Assembly: GCF_003075395.1 (NCBI RefSeq)
Contig: NZ_QDFV01000002.1
Location: 1 to 64,000 of the forward strand
Direction: 5' to 3'
DNA from: Microbacterium sp. TPD7012
GTDB lineage: Bacteria > Actinomycetota > Actinomycetes > Actinomycetales > Microbacteriaceae
DNA: 64,000 nucleotides
The notes below the pieces were generated by a model. That model saw nothing but the letters and a program-made list of their open reading frames with translations, did no database searches and was not told the origin of the DNA. Below, piece by piece: positions 17,833 through 27,200 of this stretch. The position numbers were made by a program, and so were the translations under genes. Every line of letters begins with the position of its first letter. Within the stretch, counting starts at the first letter, position 1.

Positions 17833-18302
17833 GCCACGACTCCCGCGAGGAGGGCGAACGGGACATCGCCCATGCTGCGTCGCGCCCATCGCGTGCTGTC
17901 GGCGTCGAGCGGCGCGGCGCAGGGCGCGCACCAGTCGGCGGATGCCGCGACCTCGCCGCAGCGTCCGCAGGTCACCGTCAGCCCCCACTCGCCCTCGGGG
18001 TCGGTGATGTGCGCGAAGCGCGCGTACGCGTGCAGGATCGGGAGCGTCTCGCGGCCGGCATCCGTCATGCGGTAGCCCGATCGCGGGTCGTCGTCGCGGA
18101 CGAGCAGACCGGTGTCGACCATCGAGCTCAGCCGCCGGGAGAGCACCGAGTCGGCGGCCCCGGTGGCGTCGCGCAGCTGGTCGAAGCGATTCCGGCCCGA
18201 GAACAGCTCGCGCAGGATGAGCAGCACCCAGGGGTCGGCGAGCACATCGGCGGAACGGGCTATCGGGCAGGTCGTGGTCGACCAGTCGGAGCGGAGCGGC
18301 AT
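17829..18302 (-). CDS. HxlR-family regulator with C-terminal zinc ribbon
   Basis: 157 residues. The N-terminal winged helix is typical of HxlR (CPIARSADVLADPWVLLILR, with a conserved N-terminal Cys12, then SVLSRRLSSMVDTGLLVR). The C-terminal third has two CxxC pairs (C112/C115 and C125/C128), a zinc-ribbon pattern that the short HxlR proteins lack. It heads an operon with the MFS gene. Many HxlR proteins sense aldehydes or thiol stress through the N-terminal Cys; whether this one does is inference. Confidence 0.88.
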   Translation of the reverse strand: MPLRSDWSTTTCPIARSADVLADPWVLLILRELFSGRNRFDQLRDATGAADSVLSRRLSSMVDTGLLVRDDDPRSGYRMTDAGRETLPILHAYARFAHITDPEGEWGLTVTCGRCGEVAASADWCAPCAAPLDADSTRWARRSMGDVPFALLAGVVA

Positions 18303-18308
18303 CCGCCC

Positions 18309-18337
18309 ACTTTCTTGAAGAAAGCGAGCGCTGTCAA
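18309..18337 (-). promoter_or_regulatory. Promoter with palindromic operator for the HxlR-MFS operon
   Basis: On the minus strand TTGACA (18337-18332) is followed at 17 bases by GAAAGT (18314-18309). The palindrome CTTTCTTGAAGAAAG (18310-18324, 7+1+7) covers the -10 region and lies 7 bases before the ATG. It fits autorepression by the HxlR protein. Confidence 0.65.
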
Positions 18338-18412
18338 GACGGGTGAGGCCGGAGATCGGAGGTTGGCAGGAATCTCGGACGATTCGGCAGGAATCCTCCG
18401 ATCGGAGCGCCT

Positions 18413-19690
18413 CTAGTCCGCGACGCGGGCCGCGATGTCGGTGCGGTAGTGCGATCCGTCGAGACGGATGCGTCCGATCGCCTCGTAGGCGCGATCGCGC
18501 GCGGTACGGAAGTCGGATGCCACGGCGACGACGTTCAGCACCCGGCCGCCGGTCGCGACCAGCGATCCGCCCGGCGCGTCCGGGCTCGCGGTCGCGGCGT
18601 GCACGAGTCGCACGCCCTCGACGGCGGCCGCATCCTCGAGTCCCTCGATCGGGCGTCCGGTCTGGGGTGCCTCGGGGTAGCCCTCGCTGGCGAGCACGAC
18701 CGTGATCGCGACGTCGTCGCTGAAGACCGGCTGCGGCTGGTCCTCGAGGGTGCCGGATGCCGCGGCGAACAGCAGCTCCGAGAGCGGGGTGACGAGTCGG
18801 GGCAGCACGATCTGCGTCTCGGGATCGCCGAAGCGCGCGTTGAACTCGATCACCCGGATGCCCGCGGGAGTGAGGATGAGCCCCGCGTAGAGCAGGCCGA
18901 TGAACGGGGTGCCCTCGGCGTCGAGCTGGCGGATGACGGGGAGTGCGACGTCGCGGGTGACCTCGTCGACGAAGGCCTTCTCGCTGCCGAACTGCTCGTC
19001 GAGCCACGGCAGCGGCGAGTAGGCGCCCATTCCGCCCGTGTTGGGGCCGGCGTCGCCGTCGAGCGCACGCTTGAAGTCCTGCGCCGGGCTGAGCGCGCGC
19101 ACCGTGTCGCCGTCGCTCAGGAAGAAGAGTGAGACCTCGGGGCCGGACAGGAACTCCTCCACGAGCACAGGGCCCGAGGGGAGATAGTGCTCGGCGTGCG
19201 CGAGCGCCTCGGCGCGGTCGGACGTCACGATGACGCCCTTGCCCGCCGCAAGCCCGTCGGCCTTGACCACGTACGGTGCGCCGAGCTGGTCGAACGCGTC
19301 CTCGACGCCGGCCGGGGTCGAGGCGCGCACGGCACGTCCGGTCGGCACGCCGGCGGCATCCATCACGCGCTTCGCGAACGACTTCGAGCCCTCGAGCTGC
19401 GCCGCCGCCTTGCCCGGTCCGAACACCGGAACACCATGGGCGCGCAGGGCGTCGGCGACACCAGCGACCAGAGGGGCCTCGGGGCCGACCACGACGAGGT
19501 TGATCGCGTGCTCGTTCGCGAACGCGGTGACTGCGGCGCCGTCGAGCGGATCGACCGTGACGGGGGTCGCGTCCTGCGCGATGCCGGCGTTGCCGGGGGA
19601 GACGAAGATCTCGTGCTCCGCGTGCTCTGCCCGCAGAGCGAGGATGATCGCGTGCTCACGAGCACCGGAACCGAGGACGAGAATCTTCAC
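18413..19690 (-). CDS. purD: Phosphoribosylamine-glycine ligase
   Basis: GAR synthetase, the second step of purine synthesis (ATP-grasp enzyme), 425 residues. Motifs: N-terminal KILVLGSGAREHAI, YVVKADGLAAGKGV, the family signature RFGDPETQIVLPRL and NTGGMGAYSPLP. GTG 19690 lies 6 bases after TAGGCT (19702-19697 on the minus strand), fitting a leaderless mRNA. It is followed by a palindromic repeat element and is not in an operon with the other pur genes. Confidence 0.96.
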   Translation of the reverse strand: MKILVLGSGAREHAIILALRAEHAEHEIFVSPGNAGIAQDATPVTVDPLDGAAVTAFANEHAINLVVVGPEAPLVAGVADALRAHGVPVFGPGKAAAQLEGSKSFAKRVMDAAGVPTGRAVRASTPAGVEDAFDQLGAPYVVKADGLAAGKGVIVTSDRAEALAHAEHYLPSGPVLVEEFLSGPEVSLFFLSDGDTVRALSPAQDFKRALDGDAGPNTGGMGAYSPLPWLDEQFGSEKAFVDEVTRDVALPVIRQLDAEGTPFIGLLYAGLILTPAGIRVIEFNARFGDPETQIVLPRLVTPLSELLFAAASGTLEDQPQPVFSDDVAITVVLASEGYPEAPQTGRPIEGLEDAAAVEGVRLVHAATASPDAPGGSLVATGGRVLNVVAVASDFRTARDRAYEAIGRIRLDGSHYRTDIAARVAD

Positions 19691-19696
19691 CGGTCC

Positions 19697-19702
19697 AGCC
19701 TA
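19697..19702 (-). promoter_or_regulatory. Leaderless -10 box of purD
   Basis: TAGGCT on the minus strand, 6 bases before GTG 19690. The same box and spacing precede purM. Confidence 0.6.
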
Positions 19703-19737
19703 CCGAGCGCGGCCGTCGCGTTTCGGTGTGCGCGTGC

Positions 19738-19828
19738 GGCGTTCACGATTCAGTCGAATCGCGATGGAAGGTGCGTGTCCGGGGAGTTTCAGGGCGTTCT
19801 GGGCGAGTTCTTGCTGAATTGTGAACGC
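19738..19828. repeat. End-conserved palindromic element, copy 1
   Basis: Left end GGCGTTCACGATTCAG (19738-19753) pairs with CTGAATTGTGAACGCC (about 19814-19829), one mismatch. It lies between purD and the NUDIX gene. The ends match two other elements, at 59009-59096 and 62583-62670, while the interior is different. Confidence 0.75.
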
Positions 19829-19864
19829 CGACGGGCGCGCTCTCGCCTCGCGCCGCGGCGCGTG

Positions 19865-20545
19865 TCAGAGCTCGATCGGGCGCTCGACCGTGCGGTCCCA
19901 GGGCAGGGTCCAGCCGGCGGCGTCGAAGAGCGCGTCGAGCACCATCGCCGTGAAGCCCCAGACGATCGTGCCGTCGACGTCGAACGCGGGCCCGCGGAAC
20001 GTCTGCCCCAGCCGATGAAGCGTCGAGGTGAAGCGGGTCTCGGGGTCGAGCAGCTGCGCGACCGGCACGCGGAAGACGTCCACGGTCTCGGCGTGGTCCA
20101 CGGCGACGACGCGCGACGGGGACCGCCACCAGCCCAGCACCGGCGTGACCAGGTGGTTGCTGGCCGCGAGCGGGATCTCCGGCAGCGTGGCCAGGACCTC
20201 GACGCCCGCGGGGTCGAGGCCGGTCTCCTCCTGCGCCTCGCGGAGCGCGGTGGCGATGGCATCGGCATCCGTCTTCTCGCGGCGTCCGCCGGGGAACGAG
20301 ACCTGCCCGGGGTGCGACGAGAGGGTGGCGGCGCGCCGCTGCAGCAGGACATCGAGGTCGGCGGCCACGGTGCGCTCGTCCGTCTGCGCCGGGATGCTGT
20401 CGAGCCGGCCGAAGAGCACCAGCACGGATGCCGGGTGCGCGCCGTCGAACACCGCAGGGAAGCCCTTCGCCCACCCGTCGCTGCGCTGTGCTGTCGCGAG
20501 CAGCTCGGCGCGGGCGCCATGCAGGGTGTCGGGGTCGGGGCTCAT
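19865..20545 (-). CDS. NUDIX hydrolase (CoA pyrophosphatase-like)
   Basis: 226 residues. It has FPGGRREKTDADAIATALRE continuing to AQEETGL, the NUDIX box in the form found in the YeaB/NudL group that cleaves coenzyme A or related pyrophosphates; Mg-binding Glu residues are in REAQEE. The C-terminal part (SPSRVVAVDHAETVDVFRVP) also follows this group. Substrate is inferred from the subgroup. ATG 20545 lies 7 bases after TAGGCT, suggesting a leaderless mRNA. Divergent from the sterol-carrier-like gene. Confidence 0.85.
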   Translation of the reverse strand: MSPDPDTLHGARAELLATAQRSDGWAKGFPAVFDGAHPASVLVLFGRLDSIPAQTDERTVAADLDVLLQRRAATLSSHPGQVSFPGGRREKTDADAIATALREAQEETGLDPAGVEVLATLPEIPLAASNHLVTPVLGWWRSPSRVVAVDHAETVDVFRVPVAQLLDPETRFTSTLHRLGQTFRGPAFDVDGTIVWGFTAMVLDALFDAAGWTLPWDRTVERPIEL

Positions 20546-20552
20546 CGATTCG

Positions 20553-20613
20553 AGCCTATGCCTGTCGGAGGCGTTCGGGGCGGGCGCGCGAGGCGGTTTC
20601 GTGCGCGTACCCT
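20553..20613. promoter_or_regulatory. Divergent leaderless promoters (NUDIX and sterol-carrier-like genes)
   Basis: Minus strand: TAGGCT (20558-20553), 7 bases before ATG 20545. Plus strand: TACCCT (20608-20613), 7 bases before ATG 20621. Confidence 0.6.
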
Positions 20614-20620
20614 CGTTCTC

Positions 20621-20992
20621 ATGCCCTCCCGCAGGATCGACATCATCGACGGACGCGCGGCCCTCGACGCCGTGCGCGCCGCGGATGCCGCCGGCTCGAC
20701 GCCGCAGCGCACCGATCTCGCCACCGCCGTGCGCTACCTGCTGCAGCTGCTCGACGAGAAGGCCCCGGGCAACAGCGTCGAGGTGCGTGTGCCGCCCTTC
20801 GGGGCCGTGCAGGTCATCCAGGGGCCGCGGCACACGCGTGGCACCCCGCCGAACGTCGTCGAGATGGATGCCGCGACCTGGATCGCCGTCGCCACGGGTG
20901 CCGAGATCTGGACGGATGCCGAGACGGCAGGGCGCATCGCGGCCTCCGGAACTCGTGCCAGCCTTGTGGACGTGCTGCCGCTCCGTCCCTAG
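20621..20992 (+). CDS. Sterol carrier family protein (small actinobacterial type)
   Basis: 123 residues. The pattern GPRHTRGTPPNVVEMDAATWI near the C-terminus is the mark of a short actinobacterial family annotated as sterol-carrier-like; the role is unknown. It is soluble with no signal peptide. ATG 20621 follows TACCCT by 7 bases, so it is probably leaderless. Convergent with the heme transporter operon across a block of three direct repeats. Confidence 0.75.
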   Translation: MPSRRIDIIDGRAALDAVRAADAAGSTPQRTDLATAVRYLLQLLDEKAPGNSVEVRVPPFGAVQVIQGPRHTRGTPPNVVEMDAATWIAVATGAEIWTDAETAGRIAASGTRASLVDVLPLRP

Positions 20993-21004
20993 TCTGCATC
21001 GGGG

Positions 21005-21100
21005 CCCTTCGACAGGCTCAGGGATCCAGGGTGTGGCCCTTCGACAGGCTCAGGGACCCAGGGTTGGGCCCTTCGACAGGCTCAGGGACCCGGGGTGTGT
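21005..21100. repeat. Three direct 32-bp tandem repeats containing CTTCGACAGGCTCAGGGA
   Basis: CCCTTCGACAGGCTCAGGGA starts at 21005, 21037 and 21069, exactly 32 bp apart; the 12 bp after each core vary slightly. A partial inverted piece (TGTCGAAGC) follows. The block separates two convergent genes. The core is self-complementary enough to fold and is the same one seen near 815 and inside purM. Confidence 0.9.
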
Positions 21101-21133
21101 CGAAGCATCGTCGCGCGGGACGGTCACCTGCCC

Positions 21134-21903
<770 letters not shown>

Positions 21904-21907
<4 letters not shown>

Positions 21908-22992
21908 GCCCACCCTCCAGAGCGCCGCCGCGTGCGCACGAGCAGCCAGAGGAAGAACGGCCCGCCCACGAGCGAGGTGATCATGCCGATCGGCAGGTCG
22001 GCCAGCGGCACCGCGGTGCGCGCGACGAGATCCGCGACGGCGATGAGCAGCGCTCCTCCGACCGCGGACGCGATCACGAGCGGCAGATGCGCGGGACCGA
22101 TCACCATGCGCATCAGGTGCGGCACGACGAGACCCGCGAAGCCGATGATGCCCGCGAAGGCGACGGCCGCGCAGACCAGGATCGCGACGGTCACGATCAC
22201 GACCATCCGCAGCAGCTCGACGTTCACGCCGAGGTGCCGAGCGGTGCGCTCGCCGAGGGAGAAGAGGTCGAGCGTGGGGGCCACGATGAGGGCGATCACG
22301 ATGCCGATCCCCACGAGCGGGGCTATCAGCTGGATGTTCGACCAGAGGGCGCCGTTGAGCGAACCGAGCTGCCAGAACACGATCTGCTCACGGGTCGACG
22401 TCGTGCCCAGGAAGGTGAAGAACGCCATGCCCGCGCCCGCGATCGCGTTGATCGCGATGCCGGTGAGCAGCAGCGTCACGACCTCGGTGCGCCCTCCGGA
22501 ACGGCTGATGAAGTAGACGGCGAGCACCGCCGCGAGGCCGCCGAGGAAGGCGAATGCCGGTGTTGTCCACATCCCGAACGTGGCGAGGCCCAGGGTGATG
22601 CTTCCCGCGGCACCGAGAGCAGCGCCCGAGGAGACGCCGACGACGCCGGCATCCGCCAGCGGGTTGCCGAAGATCGCCTGCATGAGCACGCCCGAGACGG
22701 CCAGGGCAGCGCCCACGAGCAGTCCGAGCACGAGGCGCGGCATCCGCAGGTTGAAGATCACCCCGTAGTCCGTCGAGGCGGACGGGGCCCACGCGGTGTC
22801 GATGCCTATGCCGCGCAGCAGCACGCCGACGAGGGCCGTGGGGGACAGGTCGTACTGCCCGCTCGTGATCGAGGCGATGCAGGTGATCGCGAGCGCGACG
22901 ATCAGGCCGACCAGGACCAGGACGAAGCGCAGCCCCCGATGCGCACCCGGCGTCGAGGTGACGACCTCGGAGGTCGTTGCCGTCGAGGTCAC
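21904..22992 (-). CDS. hmuU: Heme ABC transporter permease (FecCD family)
   Basis: 362 residues with about 9-10 membrane spans after a short polar N-terminus. FecCD marks: RMPRLVLGLLVGAALAVSGV near TM2 and the coupling motif FAGLVVPHLMRMVIG. GTG 22992 overlaps the stop of hmuT by 4 bases (GTGA). Together with HmuT and HmuV it forms a BtuCD-like importer for heme. Confidence 0.93.
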
Positions 22993-24095
22993 TGCTGGGG
23001 CTCGGGGGCGTACAGGGCGCGGGCGAGAGCGCCGATGACGTCGGCGGAGCGCGGCCCGAAGCTGAGGATCTCGCTGTCGGCCATGTCGATCACGCGACGG
23101 TTGGCACCGGCGGGGGTCTCGGCGACCGCGGGGATCCGCTCGATGAGCCCGTCGATGCCGCCGACCGATTCCAGGCCGTCCGTCATCATCACGAGCACAT
23201 CGGGGCGTGCGGCGACGAGCGCCTCGGCCGTCATCGGCTTCATGCCCTCCCAGCCGATCTCACCGGCGACATCGACACCGCCCACGGCGTCGATGAGCGA
23301 ATCGGCGCCGGAGTCCTCGCCGAAGATGTAGTACACGTTCGCGTTGCCGCGCACGTAGAGGAAGAGCATCCGGGCGCGATCCTCCTCGGCGGCCGGGACC
23401 ACCTCGGCGATCTCGGCGAGAGAGGCGTCGAGGGCGACATCCAGCCGCTCGATGAGGGCGTCGCCGCGGGTCGGCACGCCGAGGGCTGCGGCGATCTCGG
23501 TGACCAGCTCGTCGGTCGTGTCGATGCGGCGGTCGCTGGAGACGACGATCACGGCGATGCCGGCATCGCGCAGCTGCTGACGGATCTCCTTCGGCCCGAT
23601 CGAGGTGTCGGTCAGGATCACGGTCGGCGCGAGCTCGAGGATCGCCTCCGCGTTGAGGGTGTGCCCGGTCTTGGTCACGACGGGAAGCTCCTCGGTGCCG
23701 GCGAAGGCGGTCGACGAGTCGCGGCCGACCACCTGGTCACCGAGGCCGAGCGCGAACACCGTGGCGGCGATCGTGCCGGAGATGTCGATGGGAAGGATGC
23801 GATCGATGTCGGTGATCTCGACCTCGCGGCCTTCGCTGTCGGTCACGGTCACGGGCAGCTTCGGCGCGGTGTCGTCGTCGACCGCCTCGATCGCGCGGCT
23901 CGACAGGCAGGCCGTCGACCCGCCCGTGACCGCGCGGACGTCGTCGACCAGGTCCAGCGAGGAGAGCGGAGCGGATGCCGAGGGGCAGGTGTCTGCGGAC
24001 TCGGAAGGGGCTGCCGCGGTCGCACCCGGCTCGGCGCACGCGGTGAGTCCGACGGCGAGAGCCGCGGCGATGAGGAGGGCAAAGGCGCGACGCAT
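22989..24095 (-). CDS. hmuT: Heme-binding lipoprotein
   Basis: 368 residues. A signal peptide ends in the lipobox VGLTAC (Cys20), so the protein is anchored outside the membrane. The periplasmic-binding fold of the helical-backbone type is visible (VVGRDSSTAFAGTEELPVV, EAILELAPTVILTD, and LVAARPDVLVMMTDGLESVG). The ATG lies inside an IdeR/DtxR box, and TAGCCT in that box is 6 bases before the ATG, so the mRNA may be leaderless and directly iron-repressed. Divergent from the HtaA-type surface protein, as in corynebacterial hmu loci. Confidence 0.92.
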   Translation of the reverse strand: MRRAFALLIAAALAVGLTACAEPGATAAAPSESADTCPSASAPLSSLDLVDDVRAVTGGSTACLSSRAIEAVDDDTAPKLPVTVTDSEGREVEITDIDRILPIDISGTIAATVFALGLGDQVVGRDSSTAFAGTEELPVVTKTGHTLNAEAILELAPTVILTDTSIGPKEIRQQLRDAGIAVIVVSSDRRIDTTDELVTEIAAALGVPTRGDALIERLDVALDASLAEIAEVVPAAEEDRARMLFLYVRGNANVYYIFGEDSGADSLIDAVGGVDVAGEIGWEGMKPMTAEALVAARPDVLVMMTDGLESVGGIDGLIERIPAVAETPAGANRRVIDMADSEILSFGPRSADVIGALARALYAPEPQQ

Positions 24096-24113
24096 TAGGC
24101 AAGGCTATCCTAA
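24095..24113 (-). promoter_or_regulatory. IdeR/DtxR iron box over the hmuT start
   Basis: TTAGGCAAGGCTATCCTAA (24095-24113) matches the 19-bp DtxR/IdeR consensus at about 15 positions with both outer half-sites intact. It covers the likely -10 box TAGCCT (24107-24102, minus strand) and the first base of the hmuT ATG. Confidence 0.8.
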
Positions 24114-24162
24114 AACTTGACGCGCTCCGAGGTCGCCCCCTACGCTCGGGGCCGTGGGCTTC

Positions 24163-24181
24163 TTAGCTGAGCCTAACCAAA
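24163..24181 (+). promoter_or_regulatory. Second IdeR/DtxR iron box, for the HtaA-type gene
   Basis: TTAGCTGAGCCTAACCAAA agrees with the DtxR/IdeR consensus at about 16 of 19 positions. It is 76 bases before the GTG of the HtaA-type gene and about 50 bases from the hmuT box. Confidence 0.75.
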
Positions 24182-24257
24182 CCTCATCCCTTCGCCCGAC
24201 TGCATTGCGGCACCGCCGGCGCGCGTGTCCGCGTGCCCCGGGGTCCGGAGAGAACCC

Positions 24258-27200
24258 GTGAACGACACAGCCATCCCCCTTCGAGCGAGCAGCCGCCTCC
24301 GCGTGCTCATCGCCGCCTTCGTCTCCTTCCTTCTCCTCGCCGCGGGAGCGGTGGTCGTGCCTCCTGCCCACGCCGCCGACGGCTCGGTCGACGCGAGCGT
24401 CACCGCTGCGTCGACGTCGGGTGTGACGGTGCAGGTGCAGGCATCCGGCTTGCCGGACGTCGCCGGCGCCTATGCCGCGCTCATCGTGAAGGGCACCGAA
24501 GGGTCGATCTCGGCGGGCGGCGGATACGCGGCGTTCGCCATGCCCTTCCCCGCGGTCAGCGGCGGAGCGAGCTCGTTCACGCTCACGGCTCCGGCCGGAT
24601 CGCTCGACCGTACGCAGGCCTACGAGGTGCTGATCTGGCAGCAGCACTCGAACCCGGACGCGACGACGATCTACGCCCGGGGGGACGTGGAGGTCACTGC
24701 GGAGCAGTGGGATGCCGTGTTCGGCGCGGAGCCGGGAACCGACCCTGGTACCGACCCGGGAACCGACCCTGGTACCGACCCGGGCACCGATCCGGGAACG
24801 GACCCCGGCACGGACCCGGGCACGGATCCCGGCACCGACCCGGGAACCACGCCCCCGGCATCCGCGGCGATCGAGGTCTTTCTCGCCGACGGCACCACCC
24901 CGGCCGCGGGCACCGCGCTCCGGGCCGGCGACACGATCGTCGTGAAGGGCTCGGGCTACGACCCGACGGCCAACGTCGGCGGACGCGGTGTGCCGATCCC
25001 CGCGAACCTCTCGCAGGGGACCTACGTCGTGTTCGGCAACTTCGCCGCGAACTGGCAGCCTTCCGCCGGCGCGGCGTCGGCCGCACGCTCGGTCGGCACG
25101 CAGGCCTGGGCTCTCTCGGAGTCCGTGCTGAACCAGGTCCCCGCGCAGTATCAGGGCGCGATCCGTGCGCAGTGGGTCGACCTCGCCGATGACGGCACGT
25201 TCCAGGCCACTCTCACGCTGAAGGATGCCGCGGCATCCCCCGGTTCCTACGGCGTCTACACCTACGGGGCCGGTGGCGTCGTGAACGCCGACCAGGAGCG
25301 CAGCGTCGCCCTGGACTACGCCGTTCCCCCGAAGATCGTGATCTCGGCGTCCCTCGCGACGGCCGAGCCCGGCATCACCGCGTCCGTCACGGGTACGGGC
25401 TTCGGCGCCACGACCGGCGTGTACGCGGCGCTGATCCAGGCGGGAACCGAGGCGGATGTGACCGCGGGTGGCGGGTTCCTCGCGATGCAGTACGTGCGCG
25501 GGATCTCGGGTGGTGCGTTCACGGTCGATCTGACCGCTGCCGCCGACAAGCTCGACCGCACGAAGACGTACGAGGTGATCGTCTGGAAGCAGCACACGAT
25601 GCCGAACGCCGACACCATCCTCGCTCGCGGCGCCGTCGCGATCAGCGACGCGGACTGGGACACGCTGTTCCCCGTGGAGGTCCCCACGGTCGCGACGACG
25701 GTCACGGCCGCGAGCGCTGATGAAGGACTGACCGTGACGGCATCCGGTTCGAAGCTCGGCGAGATCACCGGCGCCTACGCGGCGCTGATCCAGGCGGGAA
25801 CCGAGGCGGATGTGACCGCGGGTGGCGGGTTCCTCGCGATGCAGTACGTGCGCGGGATCTCGGGTGGTGCGTTCACGGTCGATCTGACCGCTGCCGCCGA
25901 CAAGCTCGACCGCATGAAGACGTATGAGGTGATCGTCTGGAAGCAGCACACGATGCCGAACGCCGACACGATCCTGAGCCGTGGAGCGGTCGCGATCAGC
26001 GACGCGGACTGGGACGCGGTGTTCCCGGTCGACGAACCGATGGTCGCGACGAGCGTCAGGACAGCCACGGCTGCGGACGGCCTCACCGTCACGGCATCCG
26101 GCTCGGAGATGGGCACGAACGTCGGCGCGTACGTCGCGCTGATCGAGGCCGGCACCGAGTCGGGCGTGACCGCCGGCGGCGGCTTCCTCGCCATGAAGTA
26201 CGTCCCCCGGATCACCTTCGAGGCGTTCTCCGTCGACCTCACGACGGCCGCCGACACGCTCGACCGGACGAAGTCGTACGCGGTGATCGTCTGGAAGCAG
26301 CACACGATGCCGAACGCCGACACGATGCTCGCGCGCTCGACCGTCACGATCACCGAGGCGCAGTGGGACGCGCTGCTCGGCACGAAGCCCGAGGAGCCGA
26401 AGCCGCCGGTGACCCCGGTGACCCCGCCGGCGAACGTCCCCGGCGGCTCCCTGCGATGGGCGATCTCCTCGTCCTTCGCCGACTACGTCACCGGTCCGAT
26501 CGCACAGGGGTCGATCTCCGTCTCCGGAGGAGCGACGCGTTCGGGTGGACAGTTCCAGTTCGGCCAGTCCGTCGGGGGTGACTTCGACGTCACGACCGGC
26601 GTCGGCAGCGTCGTCTACCGCGGCTCGGTGCGCTTCACCGGCCATCACGGGGTGCTCGACATCACGCTCTCCGACCCGGTGATCCGCGTCACGTCCTCGA
26701 ACAGCGCGACGCTCTTCGTGTCGAGCGGCGGGTCGCAGGTGGCTTTCGCGACGCTCGACCTCGGCAGCGCCGTGCGCACGACCGCGAACGGCGCGGTGAG
26801 CTACACCGCTGCTCCCGCCGCTCTGACGGCTGCCGGGCGCGACACGGTCCTGTCGGGCAACTCGACCGTGCTCAACCCGGTCACCTTCACGATCGGCTCG
26901 CCGGCAGCCGCCCCGCAGGGAACGACGGGCATGGTCGCGGCGGCATCCGTCACGAAGAAGGCGGCGCTGCCCGACACGCCTCCCGCGACGGACGGCATCG
27001 TGGTCGACGAGAAGAACCTCGCCGCACTCGAAGCAGGCAAGGCGGCGACCGTCTCCGCCGCGGGCTTCCAGCCGAACGAGGAGGGCATCCAGGTCGTCGT
27101 CTACTCGACACCGGTGCTGCTCGAGACCGTGCAGGCGGATGCCACGGGCGTCGCGACCTGGTCGGGCACGCTGCCCGCCAGCCTCGAGGACGGCGCGCAC

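Noticed and set aside
24736..24849. Regular short repeats that look like a small CRISPR array
   Set aside because: The 12-bp units have no spacers and code in frame for Gly-Thr-Asp-Pro.
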